DNA from: Azoarcus sp. DD4
GTDB taxonomy: Bacteria > Pseudomonadota > Gammaproteobacteria > Burkholderiales > Rhodocyclaceae
DNA: 64,000 bases
Assembly: GCF_006496635.1 (NCBI RefSeq)
Contig: NZ_CP022958.1
Coordinates: 2,294,001 to 2,358,000 of the forward strand
Direction: 5' to 3'
Shown: positions 17,011 through 25,250 of the stretch, piece by piece
Layout: the number at the start of each line of letters is the position of its first letter
Numbering within the stretch: position 1 is the first letter of the stretch
The notes under the pieces: model-generated
Told to the model about the DNA's origin: nothing
Database searches by the model: none
Seen by the model: the letters and a program-made list of their open reading frames with translations, nothing else
Made by a program: the position numbers and the translations under genes

Positions 17011-17266
17011 GCTCGGGTCCCCCGCTGCTGTGGTCGGCACCGCTGGCGGCGGCTCGCTGTCCAGCCCGACGCAGCTGCGCGCGGGCATTGCGATCGGCGC
17101 GGTGGTCGCTGGCCGTGGAGCCCGTGAAGACCGGGGGCAGCCCGGCCTTGGTGAACTTGAGGTGGCCGCCCGGTGTTCGCACGACCTGCCAGCCTTCGCT
17201 CAGCGCATACTCGATCAACGGCCGCAGGCGCTTGTGGCCCCGACACAGGTCACGCGGGTTTGGCAT
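17003..17266 (-). CDS. Small basic protein between parA and parB (Shi-like, HicA-like fold)
   Basis: 87 residues from ATG at 17266, chosen over an earlier in-frame start because GGGAGG lies 8 bases before it. The core GWQVVRTPGGHLKFTKAG resembles the HicA double-stranded RNA-binding fold. In ICEclc the gene in this slot is shi, needed with parA for the growth-arrested transfer-competent cells. It overlaps parA by 17 bases and parB by 8 bases. The HicA likeness is a pattern judgement and no HicB partner is adjacent. Confidence 0.7.
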   Translation of the reverse strand: MPNPRDLCRGHKRLRPLIEYALSEGWQVVRTPGGHLKFTKAGLPPVFTGSTASDHRADRNARAQLRRAGQRAAASGADHSSGGPEHG

Positions 17267-18113
17267 GGGAGCGCCTCCCTCGATGCTTGCCGGCAACCGT
17301 GTGGAGTTGCGCCTGCCATTGGGGAAACAGCTCGCAAGCCAGGGCGCGGATGGTGTCCAGCGCCGCCGGCGCGACGCGTGTCGCGGGGCGCCGGTATTCG
17401 ACGCGATGAACCGGCAGCCCGCGTGTTGCCGCGCGGGGATAGGCCTCGACGGCCGGGATGTCGGTAGCCAGGACGTGGACGCCGGCGTGGTCCCGGAAGA
17501 TCTCGCGCAGCGCTTGCTGGATCGCGCGGGCGTTCGCCGACACGGGGTGCACGCGGTTGATGAGCAGGTGCAACGGCGGCGGCGCGATGCCGAGGCGGCG
17601 ATAGGGCGCGATGTCCTCGATCAACTGCAAGGTGCCACGGCGAAGTTCGCGTGCGGCGAGGATCTCCGGGGTGACCGGGGAGATGGCCAGGTCGGAAGCC
17701 AGGACGGCCATCTCCAGCAGCACGCTGCGCGCGCCCTGCGTGTCGATGAGCATCAGGTCGTAATGCGGCGCGAAGGCGGGGAGCAGATTGCGCAGCCGCA
17801 GGCGACCGTCCGGCGCATGCAGCAGCAGGGTGTTCAGCTGGCCCTTGTCGTCGTTGGAGAGCACCAGGTCGAGGCCGGCGATGGCGGTGCTGGACACCAG
17901 CTGCGCATCGCGCTGCTCGTTGAAGGCCAGCAACTCGTAGATGCCCCCAGGCGCCCGCCTGTCGAGGGTGAAATAGCTCGACAGGGTCGGCTGGACGTCG
18001 AGGTCGACCAGCAGGACGCGCAACCCGGCGTCGGCGACGAAGCCGCCGAGGTTGGCCGCGGCCGTGGTCTTGCCGACACCGCCCTTGGTCGAGATGATGG
18101 AGACCACCTGCAT
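17250..18113 (-). CDS. parA: ParA-family ATPase of the ICE (Soj-like)
   Basis: 287 residues. It starts MQVVSIISTKGGVGKTTAAANLGG with the deviant Walker A motif; VLLVDLDVQPTLSSYFTL is Walker A' and LMLIDTQGA Walker B. I chose ATG at 18113 instead of an in-frame start 7 codons earlier because the conserved fold begins at once. ParA of this ICE family supports maintenance of the excised circle and, with Shi, transfer-competent cell development. It lies 39 bases downstream of alpA. Confidence 0.92.
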   Translation of the reverse strand: MQVVSIISTKGGVGKTTAAANLGGFVADAGLRVLLVDLDVQPTLSSYFTLDRRAPGGIYELLAFNEQRDAQLVSSTAIAGLDLVLSNDDKGQLNTLLLHAPDGRLRLRNLLPAFAPHYDLMLIDTQGARSVLLEMAVLASDLAISPVTPEILAARELRRGTLQLIEDIAPYRRLGIAPPPLHLLINRVHPVSANARAIQQALREIFRDHAGVHVLATDIPAVEAYPRAATRGLPVHRVEYRRPATRVAPAALDTIRALACELFPQWQAQLHTVAGKHRGRRSHAKPA

Positions 18114-18152
18114 GGCGTCGCTCCTCGATGGCAATGACGGGAGGAGCGGGGC

Positions 18153-18368
18153 TCAGACGCGCTCTTTGAGGCGGTCGGCGATCCACTGGTCGATCTCGGC
18201 CGAATCCCAGCCGACGGCACGCACCCCCAGGCGCAAGGCCTTGGGGAACTTGCCCTCCTTCATCAGGTTGTAGATGTGGGCGCGCTTGAAGCCGGTCTTG
18301 GCCTCGACCTCGGCACGGCGCAGGATGCGGCGTTCGACGGGAAGGTCGAGGGCGGTCTGTGAAGACAT
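18153..18368 (-). CDS. alpA: AlpA-family helix-turn-helix regulator
   Basis: 71 residues: an excisionase-like winged helix with RRILRRAEVEAKTGFKRAHIYNLMKEGKFPKA. ATG at 18368 has CAAGGAG 8 bases upstream, which decides the start. It is the first gene of the alpA-parA-shi-parB order seen in ICEclc, whose alpA promoter is a main control point. Two adjacent 18-bp palindromes lie 74-112 bases upstream. Confidence 0.88.
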   Translation of the reverse strand: MSSQTALDLPVERRILRRAEVEAKTGFKRAHIYNLMKEGKFPKALRLGVRAVGWDSAEIDQWIADRLKERV

Positions 18369-18441
18369 GGTGGGCACTCCTTGACGCTCGGTGGCGCTGC
18401 TACGGAAGTGCCTCGTATTCAATAGCGTATGCTGGACAAAT

Positions 18442-18480
18442 GCACTGCAATTGCAGTGCGTGCGACTGCGGTTGCAGTCG
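18442..18480. promoter_or_regulatory. Twin 18-bp palindromes upstream of alpA
   Basis: GCACTGCAATTGCAGTGC (18442-18459, perfect) and CGACTGCGGTTGCAGTCG (18463-18480, two central mismatches). Their centres are 21 bp apart, two helical turns, so two dimers would bind the same DNA face. They sit just upstream of a possible promoter (TTGTCC and TATTGA) for alpA on the minus strand, where an activator would bind. Confidence 0.7.
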
Positions 18481-18483
18481 GGT

Positions 18484-19203
18484 CTAGGCGGCACTGACCT
18501 GCCGCTTGGCGGCCGCGAACTTCGCCCAGAGCGTCCGTTCGCTGATGCCAGGTCGCCCTTCGTGGTGGGCGATCAACGCGCTGATCACCGACTCCAGGGT
18601 CTCGAACGAGGAGTAGGGCGTCCCGCTCGGTGATTTGCCCAGCAAGAGCGTGAGTAGTCCGCCGACGATGTTCAGGTACGTGGTCTCGCTCCTGGGGGCC
18701 AGGGTCCGCTCGGAGGGGCCTTGGCGCTTGATCTCCTTGCGCAGGGCTTCGAGCTCGCTCTGATAGGTAGCCAGTTGCGTCCTGAGCGCTTCCCGGTCGG
18801 CGAGCAGGGCTTGGACGGCTTCGACGCTGATCGCCGGGTGCAACTGCCGCTCGATGTCGTCGAAGAGAAACGCCGGCTTGTGGCTGGGATAGAAGCGCGT
18901 CATCCAGGCCCTGAGGTCGACGTGCCGGACGGTCAGCTCCCCATCATCGAGCAGGGACGGATTGTCGCAGGTGATGCCAGCCCGGCCGTAGGGGAGTTCG
19001 CGATTTCGCATGGCATCGAAGATGCGCTCGACGTTCAGGCGCAGCATCGGCCACCGTGGGAAGTCCTCGGGGCCGGGAATGTTGCGGGCGCCGACGACTT
19101 CGAGGATGCGCGACTCGAACCGGTCCAATCCGCTCCATCGGATGGCGGCCTCGATGGGGCGATAGAATGTCCTGCAGTTGTGAAGACGGTCGCTCCTGCG
19201 CAT
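18484..19203 (-). CDS. ICE-associated protein with coiled coil, function unknown
   Basis: 239 residues. The middle (VQALLADREALRTQLATYQSELEALRKEIKRQ) is a clear coiled coil. The C-terminal part (TLESVISALIAHHEGRPGISERTLWAKFAAAKRQV) looks like a helical DNA-binding or nuclease-accessory region. It ends 4 bases before the twin palindromes. It is the outermost ICE gene I can recognise. I do not know its function. Confidence 0.65.
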   Translation of the reverse strand: MRRSDRLHNCRTFYRPIEAAIRWSGLDRFESRILEVVGARNIPGPEDFPRWPMLRLNVERIFDAMRNRELPYGRAGITCDNPSLLDDGELTVRHVDLRAWMTRFYPSHKPAFLFDDIERQLHPAISVEAVQALLADREALRTQLATYQSELEALRKEIKRQGPSERTLAPRSETTYLNIVGGLLTLLLGKSPSGTPYSSFETLESVISALIAHHEGRPGISERTLWAKFAAAKRQVSAA

Positions 19204-19907
19204 TTTCGCTCCCGGTCGTCCAGCGTGCCAGCCAGAACGCTTGAATTCCTCATCGACACAGAGGTGGTCCTCTTGCGCGCCTCGGTCGCCTGTGGTACGA
19301 GGCGGAAAGCTTGATACCGATTGGGCGCAGCGTTCATGATGTACATGGAGCGCGGCGGCATCTCATTGCGCTCCTGCCATCGCCGGCGCCGCTGCCTCTA
19401 TAGCCGACTGGCACACGCCGAAAGCCGCGTCTTTCGGCGCGGGGTAACGCGTGGAGTGTTAATGCTTCATGCATAGCCACAAAGACCAATCGGGTCTAAA
19501 CGGGGCTGGCGAAGTCATCGACGATGGGGTTAGACCGGTAGCGTTCTGCCGCTGGTATTGCGCGAGAGAGTAGGGTGCGGCAGGCGGTGATCGATGCGTC
19601 ACGTTCCTGTAACGCGGCAAAGTCGCGGCTTCTGAGCGAGAAGCCGCGCGAAACGGCACGAGTTTCCGCTGGCCGCCCGATCGCGTGTGGTGTCCTGATG
19701 CATGCATTTTGGGTCTTGGCAAAGACCCAAAGGGAAGGGTGGGAAGGGTTGCTCTTCAGGTGGGAGTTGGTACTCGGGGCATGCAGGCGCAGCCGAGGCG
19801 TGCCCGGTTTCGCAAACATGGGGCGCATGTTCGAGGCCGGTGCGACAGAGTGCCCCATTGACGAGGCAGACTGTACGCGGCGTGTGTTGCCGGCGTGTGC
19901 GGTGCGA
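19204..19907. other. 704-base gene-poor stretch with three hairpins, possible ICE edge
   Basis: No convincing gene. Hairpins: GCCGAAAG/CTTTCGGC near 19419, CGCGGCTTCT/AGAAGCCGCG near 19625-19649, and GGGTCTT/AAGACCC near 19711-19728 flanked by T and A runs. The last looks like a two-way terminator between the ICE genes and lysR. No tRNA end or attachment-site repeat could be identified. Confidence 0.45.
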
Positions 19908-20789
19908 TCAGGCGACCTGGTTGGCGCGCGCGATGAAGTTGCTCAACTGCTCCGACGGCTGGGTGTCGGATCGCAGAAGATAGGTGGTGAGCACGCCCGA
20001 ATCACCGGCTAGCGGGCGGGCAACCACGTCCGCGTAGCGGCATGCTGCCAGATGCGCGGCGCTGGAGAAGCCGATTCCGTAGCCCGCTGCCACCAATGCG
20101 AGCATCAATTCGTGCGAGGTCACCCGCTCGACCACCACAAGCTGCGCATCGACCGAGTTCAGCAGTCGCTCCAACTGCCGGCTGCAGCCTTCGCAGACCT
20201 CCGGGTGGCAAAGCACCAGGGGATGGGTTACGACTTCGTGCAGGGGCACACGCTTATGCGCCAGTAAAGGGTGCCGGGTTGGCACGGCTACGACCAACGG
20301 GTCCTGCCAAACCGGCTCAGCGATGATGCCATCGCCAACTTGGTCCGTCAGTGCGAAACCGGCGTCATAAAGGTCGTCATGCAGACCCTTCAGGTGCTGC
20401 GCGAACGAAGTTTCGAACAGTCGGATCTCGACATCGGGCTCCTCTTCCCTGCACAGCGCGAGGAGCGCAATCAGGCGGGTTCGGGCAATTCCGTCGGATA
20501 GTGCGATGCGCAGTGTGCCACGATAACCGGCGGCGGCCGACTTAGCGTTGGCCTTCGCCTGTTCAAAGGCGAGGGTCATCCGGCGCGCATCTTGGAGAAA
20601 TACCTGTCCAGCCCACGTCAGGCGAGTACCACGGGAATTGCGTTCGAGCAGCACCACGCCCAGGTCGGATTCGAGCTTCTTGATGATGCGCGAAAGGGGG
20701 GACTGTTCGATGTGCAGACGGTCGGCGGCGCGGCTGAAATTCAGTTCCTCGGCGACGGCGATGAAACAGCGGAGTTGGCGCAGGTTCAC
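19908..20789 (-). CDS. LysR-type transcriptional regulator
   Basis: 293 residues. The N-terminal helix-turn-helix reads NLRQLRCFIAVAEELNFSRAADRLHIEQSPLSRIIKKLE. The rest is the substrate-binding fold with TLRIALSDGIARTRLIALLAL. I chose GTG at 20789 because GAGGAGC lies upstream and family members begin MNLRQLRCF; an upstream extension of 53 codons has no family features. Very similar LysR proteins are often carried by ICEs. It faces away from the DUF2189 gene, with 684 bases between. Inducer unknown. Confidence 0.9.
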   Translation of the reverse strand: MNLRQLRCFIAVAEELNFSRAADRLHIEQSPLSRIIKKLESDLGVVLLERNSRGTRLTWAGQVFLQDARRMTLAFEQAKANAKSAAAGYRGTLRIALSDGIARTRLIALLALCREEEPDVEIRLFETSFAQHLKGLHDDLYDAGFALTDQVGDGIIAEPVWQDPLVVAVPTRHPLLAHKRVPLHEVVTHPLVLCHPEVCEGCSRQLERLLNSVDAQLVVVERVTSHELMLALVAAGYGIGFSSAAHLAACRYADVVARPLAGDSGVLTTYLLRSDTQPSEQLSNFIARANQVA

Positions 20790-21015
20790 CGAAAGCTCCT
20801 CGAACAGTTGCGGGCGTTGACGACAGTCGGCCCACTCGTGACACGCGCTCGGTTGTGCATAGTGGTACTCGAGGCAAACGGCGCGATCAAAATCTCGTTG
20901 GAACTTGTTCGGGTGAAACAGATCCCTATACAGAAGTACGAATACCACGCATTATCATATATGCTATGTTGGTGTCGCAATGGTTTGCGGAGCCGACTAC
21001 GACATCTGTGTTTCT

Positions 21016-21041
21016 CTAGCTAGCCTATTACAACTAGCTAG
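21016..21041. promoter_or_regulatory. Paired CTAGCTAG palindromes between lysR and the DUF2189 gene
   Basis: CTAGCTAG at 21016-21023 and again at 21034-21041, centres 18 bp apart, 227 bases upstream of the lysR start. The arrangement resembles a dimer-of-dimers operator. LysR self-control is possible but not shown. Confidence 0.4.
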
Positions 21042-21249
21042 CGCCAACACGTGCCGCGATTGGCCGGCAGGTAGGCGCCGATTCCGCCAGCGACATTGGG
21101 CGCCGGGGCCATATCCGAGCCGAAGTCTCGGTACCAGGCATTCCTTCCGGCCCGGGACTCGATGTTGGCGACCTTGCGCTATCACAGGCGAAGTTCGGCG
21201 GTTGAACGACAGGTTCCACACGTCAACGAGTCATTACGCTTTGCTGACA

Positions 21250-21274
21250 TGTTACACATCACTGGCTTGTTACA
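21250..21274 (+). promoter_or_regulatory. Two TGTTACA half-sites (candidate activator site)
   Basis: TGTTACA at 21250-21256 and 21268-21274, inside a larger inverted repeat TGACATGT...ACATGTCA. They lie about 140-165 bases upstream of the sigma-54 promoter at 21416, the usual range for a sigma-54 activator. The same heptamer precedes the pmo operon. Confidence 0.5.
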
Positions 21275-21415
21275 TGTCACTGGATGGTACACCTCGCCGG
21301 TCCTCGCATCTGGAACCCCCATCTCCCCGCAAGATATGCGCCAAGAGCCGTTAGTCAATGAAAGGTCAGAGTGTGGCGGCATTCGCATCCGCTCATCGTC
21401 GATCCTTACACATTC

Positions 21416-21430
21416 TGGCAGGAAACTTGC
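21416..21430 (+). promoter_or_regulatory. Sigma-54 promoter of the DUF2189 gene
   Basis: TGGCAG-GAAAC-TTGC matches the -24/-12 consensus with correct GG-N10-GC spacing. It lies 44 bases before the ATG of the DUF2189 gene. Confidence 0.7.
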
Positions 21431-21473
21431 GGGGTACTTCAGCGCATGGGCGCACCGAGAAAGGGTACACATC

Positions 21474-22247
21474 ATGACCAGAACGACATTTGAATTCTCT
21501 CGAGACTCCGAAATTCCGGAGGTCAACAAGATCGAAACTAGCGCTCCTATACGATGGCTTTCGTTGGGATGGAATGATCTTGCACACAATCCCGGCCCAA
21601 GTTTGGCCTATGGGTTCCTTGTCACTGCGATGGGTTGGGTGATCTTGCTATTTACGAGCTCCCGCCCAGCTCTATTCGCAGCGGGTGTCTCAGGCTTTCT
21701 ATTGGTGGCTCCCCTAATCCAGGCAGGCTTGCATGAGTTGTCACGACGACGTGCCGCACGAGAGCCGGTCAGCTTCGAAAGTTCGCTTGAAGGATGGAAC
21801 AAGAACAGGCAGCAACTCTTCAGCTTCGGGCTCGTACTTGCACTATTCGCGTTTGCGTGGGCGGGCATCAGTGATGTTCTCTTTGATGAATTCTTCGCTG
21901 GCGGCATGCCCGAAACAACGGGTACCTTGTACCAAACTATTTTTGCTTGGGACTATCCTGGCTTCAGAATGGTTTATGTCCTCGTTGGTGCCGTCTTGGC
22001 ATTGTCGGTGTTCATGATTTCGGCCGCTTCGGTACCAATGATTCTCGACCGCTCGGCCGGTTGCCTGGCTGCCATGACAACCAGCGCCAGGGCAGTCAGC
22101 GTAAATCTCACTCCGATGCTGATATGGGCGCTTCTAATTGCCACTCTTGTCGCCGTCGGTTTTGCATCCCTTTCGCTGGGTCTGATATTCATCTTTCCGT
22201 GGCTAGGGCATGCGGCTTGGCATGCATACAAGGATCTCATATCCTGA
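21474..22247 (+). CDS. DUF2189-family integral membrane protein
   Basis: 257 residues with about six membrane spans, and the DUF2189 start pattern IRWLSLGWNDLAHNPGPSLAYGFLV. I chose ATG at 21474 because AAAGGG precedes it and the family begins shortly after; the open frame upstream covers promoter DNA. Local GC is lower than in the neighbours, suggesting separate origin. It sits behind a sigma-54 promoter and TGTTACA sites, beside the end of the monooxygenase operon, so a role in alkane metabolism or a membrane stress response is possible. The molecular function is unknown. Confidence 0.8.
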   Translation: MTRTTFEFSRDSEIPEVNKIETSAPIRWLSLGWNDLAHNPGPSLAYGFLVTAMGWVILLFTSSRPALFAAGVSGFLLVAPLIQAGLHELSRRRAAREPVSFESSLEGWNKNRQQLFSFGLVLALFAFAWAGISDVLFDEFFAGGMPETTGTLYQTIFAWDYPGFRMVYVLVGAVLALSVFMISAASVPMILDRSAGCLAAMTTSARAVSVNLTPMLIWALLIATLVAVGFASLSLGLIFIFPWLGHAAWHAYKDLIS

Positions 22248-22392
22248 GGAGGACGACCTGTGACCCGGGCTGCTACTCGTCAGCTTGTGCCTCCGCGTTA
22301 CAGTCGGATGGAGAGAGCGCGGATGCGTATAACCGAGGTCATCAAGTCAGTCTGAGGTGCGCCCGCCGGGGCGATAGCAGGGCGAGCAGTAC

Positions 22393-22746
22393 TCATAGCT
22401 TGCTTTGCGTCCTATCCCTCAAATGGGCGACGACCTTGGCCTGGGCCGTGTCTCTCCAATCCGCCCAGCTTTGCATTTTGTCATCGCTGCCGGACACGCC
22501 GGTGAGCCGCTGATAGCGATCGCGATAGTCCGCCAGATCATCGGCCGGCGCCGATGCCGGGGCGGGCCCCTCCAGCAACTGGCGACAGCGTTCCAGCTTG
22601 ACCGCGCGGCTGCGGTTGGCCAGCCAACCGTAGAAGTCCTGCGCCAGTGCCAGGACACTGGCCCATTGTTGGTCGCCGAGTCCGGTCTGATCGACCTGTC
22701 GTTGCGCTCGTGTGTCTAGGCGAGCGCGCGCAGTGCCTCGTTCCAT
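22393..22746 (-). pseudogene. Possible frameshifted remnant, function unknown
   Basis: A 117-codon frame whose helical protein (WASVLALAQDFYGWLANRSRAVKLERCRQLLEG) looks genuine in composition. Its start overlaps the end of another frame ending DPDIRLVADAPEAEWNEALRALA (stop at 22716). Joining them with one frame change gives a smooth protein, so this may be a gene broken by a frameshift. I recognise no family. Confidence 0.3.
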
Positions 22747-23142
22747 TCCGCTTCGGGCGCGTCGGCGACCAGACGGATGTCGGGATCGACCTGCGTGTAA
22801 CGTCGGCGCCCACGCCCGAAATGACCGTGATCGCGGCCGACGCGGTTAGAATCTGAACCCTGCGCTTGCACGCAAACCCACCCGGTCACGATCATCGGTG
22901 CAGGCGGTGACGTTCGTCGGAATGTGCACGCGAGCACAACCGCAGCCTCAACCACATTCCGTTGATCGGCCACAAACCGGGGCGGGGGCGAGAAGCTGAC
23001 GTACAACGAACCTGACGGCCCGGACGGCCATGAGCAGGACAGAAAACCCCCGGTACGCCCGACGATGACTGCCCGGCTGGTTCAGATTCCAAGTCTTGCA
23101 AGAGGCTCTATTGCGACAAGCATCAGCGGGGGCACCCGCAAA

Positions 23143-23180
23143 GGATCGCCGTAGCGCTGATGCTGGCTACGGGGCGATCC
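23143..23180 (-). terminator. Hairpin after the monooxygenase operon
   Basis: GGATCGCC-GTAG pairs with CTAC-GG-GGCGATCC, a 12-bp stem with a 2-base bulge, 55 bases past the bmoG stop. It is followed by TTT on the minus strand. A second inverted repeat (GCATCAGCG/CGCTGATGC) overlaps it. Likely the 3' end of the operon, although the U run is short. Confidence 0.45.
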
Positions 23181-23234
23181 GTCTCGGTCGTACCTTCCGA
23201 CCTCTGAGCGACGCCCCGCTGGCAGGCCGAACCA

Positions 23235-24938
23235 TCACGTGTCGAGCGCCCCCGCGGACACCAGTTTGTCATAGACACGCTCGGTTCCGTGGAACCTCTC
23301 GGGTTCTGGTCCAGCACTCGCCATGCTGACGAGCGCACCTGTTGACAAGGTCGAACCAGCCACGCTAACCGCGGTTAGAATCGATTCCCGTACCATGAGG
23401 AATGAATCGAGGACACCGTCTTGGCGAAGGTCGCAGAACCGGCCCCGCCGTGCGTCGAACCCGTCTGATAGGTTCTGCTGGGCGGATAGCCGGGATACGA
23501 CGTCCTCGGCTCTATATCCTGCGTTACGGACGATCCACCGCAGCGGTGTCTCGAGTGCTGTGAAGAGGGCCTCCGCACCTCGATGCGCATCATCGTCGAG
23601 GCCGACCAAGCTTTTCCTGGCACCCTGAGCGGCACGGAACATCGCCACGCCACCCCCTGGAAGCACTCCGCTTTCTGCCGCGGCCAGCATTGCTCGTCGG
23701 GCATTCTCCACGAGCGGCAGCCTCGCTTTGATCTCTAGATCGGTAGCGCCCCCGACATGGACGGTGGCAGTGGCTCCCAGCAGAATTTTTAAGCGATCCT
23801 GTCGCTTTTCCACGTAATCCGACTGCCCCGTCGGCGACGCCGTGGCACGTTCGCTATCTTCGATTTCACGGCGCAGGAGCACAATGCGCTCCCGAAGGGC
23901 GACCGGATTCCCGTGAGCTCCTTGGATCACGGCGCGCCCAGTGTTCAGGGCGGCGGAGTCTGCCGAGCCCAAGTCACTCAGTTCCAGGGTCTCCAATGAG
24001 CGGAAACTGCGATCGGTGAAGGCCGTTCCGCCAAATAGGGCGGCCAAGTCCTCCAGGCAGTCTGCCCGCGTTTCTCCGAACATCGGGGCTCTGGCCACCG
24101 CGACGTCGACCACCCCCGCGCGCCGGTTTCTCAGCAGGCCCGTTTCCACGCTTTCGCCGACGTCACCGGTGAGGACGAATAGCGGCCGCTGCTCGTGACG
24201 CGCCACCTCCAGCGCCGGCAACAACTCTTCGAACTCGGTCAGCTCACCGTCGTGGAAGAGGATCAGGGGCTTCCGAAGATCCAGCATGCCGGTCGGAGGG
24301 AGCAGCTGACGAACCAACGCAAGCGTCTCGAAGTGGGTCCCGAGCTTCACGTCCACAACGTCGTCCACGGCGTCCCCCATCTCGACTTCGATCACCCCGT
24401 CGACGCCGACCCGCTCATAAGCCTCCGCCAGTAGTGCGCCAATCCTCTCGTCTCCGTTCGCTGCGGCGCAGGCCACCATCTTCAGCGTTTCGCGGCCAGC
24501 TGGCTCGGTCATTGCCGCGATTTCCGCAAGTACCGTCGCGGCGCCACGCGCCAGGCCTTCGCGCAGCCCCAGCACGCCCACACCGGTTGCCGCCAGCGCC
24601 AGGCACCGGGTCGCGAGCTCGGCGGCGAGGATGATCGCGGTCGTCGTCCCGTCGCCTACCGAAGCCGAGATCCTCAAGGCAGCGTCGCGCAGAAGTCGCA
24701 AGCCCATCTCTTCCTCGCGATCCAGCATCTCCATCGCGCGGGCGACCGTGACCCCATCCTTGCTGACGTTCGGCGCGCGGCCCGCACGATCTTGAAGCAT
24801 CACGTGCCGGCCGCCGGGGCCGAGCGTGACAGCCACCACTTGGGCCAGGCCGCGCATTCCCGAGGCGAGCTTGTCTGCGGCGTGCAGACCATCGGTGATC
24901 CGGCGACTCCGCGTTCTATCTGAAGGATTCTTTTCCAT
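23235..24938 (-). CDS. bmoG: GroEL-like chaperonin of the monooxygenase operon (BmoG/MmoG type)
   Basis: 567 residues with the chaperonin-60 pattern: VTLGPGGRHVML, SKDGVTVARAMEM, and the nucleotide-binding DGTTTAIILAAELA. It is more divergent than a housekeeping GroEL and lacks the C-terminal GGM repeats, ending ERVYDKLVSAGALDT; no groES is adjacent. Such genes accompany soluble methane and butane monooxygenases and are thought to help hydroxylase folding or to partner the sigma-54 activator. The start overlaps the preceding small gene by 23 bases. Last gene of the operon. Confidence 0.9.
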   Translation of the reverse strand: MEKNPSDRTRSRRITDGLHAADKLASGMRGLAQVVAVTLGPGGRHVMLQDRAGRAPNVSKDGVTVARAMEMLDREEEMGLRLLRDAALRISASVGDGTTTAIILAAELATRCLALAATGVGVLGLREGLARGAATVLAEIAAMTEPAGRETLKMVACAAANGDERIGALLAEAYERVGVDGVIEVEMGDAVDDVVDVKLGTHFETLALVRQLLPPTGMLDLRKPLILFHDGELTEFEELLPALEVARHEQRPLFVLTGDVGESVETGLLRNRRAGVVDVAVARAPMFGETRADCLEDLAALFGGTAFTDRSFRSLETLELSDLGSADSAALNTGRAVIQGAHGNPVALRERIVLLRREIEDSERATASPTGQSDYVEKRQDRLKILLGATATVHVGGATDLEIKARLPLVENARRAMLAAAESGVLPGGGVAMFRAAQGARKSLVGLDDDAHRGAEALFTALETPLRWIVRNAGYRAEDVVSRLSAQQNLSDGFDARRGRFCDLRQDGVLDSFLMVRESILTAVSVAGSTLSTGALVSMASAGPEPERFHGTERVYDKLVSAGALDT

Positions 24939-25233
24939 TGATGTACCTCATCGTTCCACGAGCAACTTCACGCCGCAAGACCTTCAGGTGCGCCAGACGG
25001 GCCCAGGTGGAGATAAGCTTGCGTTCGCCATAACCGAGCAGGGCCCGGACCTCGACCTCTTCGTCACGATCCAACTGGCCGCCGAACAAGGCTACCAGCA
25101 CCTCCATCCGTTCGTCGCCCAAGGCGTCGGTCAGGCGGGCGCGGTCAGCCTCCAAGGTGCGGATCTCTTCGTCGAGGACCTCCGCGGCCTCGGACAGGAT
25201 CTCGATCGCCCAGGTCTTCGAGTCAGCAGTCAT
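24916..25233 (-). CDS. Small coiled-coil protein between bmoC and bmoG, function unknown
   Basis: 105 residues from ATG at 25233 (MTADSKTWAIEILSEAAEVLDEEIRTLEADRARL); the longer open frame upstream lies inside bmoC and is ignored. The first half is strongly helical and acidic, the second basic (YGERKLISTWARLAHLKVLRREVARG). No known domain. It starts 17 bases after bmoC and overlaps bmoG, so it is co-translated and probably an assembly or accessory factor. Confidence 0.65.
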   Translation of the reverse strand: MTADSKTWAIEILSEAAEVLDEEIRTLEADRARLTDALGDERMEVLVALFGGQLDRDEEVEVRALLGYGERKLISTWARLAHLKVLRREVARGTMRYINGKESFR

Positions 25234-25250
25234 GACGTCGCTCGCTCTAG

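Noticed and set aside
17003..17266. HicA toxin of a HicAB toxin-antitoxin pair
   Set aside because: No HicB-like partner is adjacent and the slot corresponds to shi in ICEclc-type elements; only a fold-level resemblance is retained.
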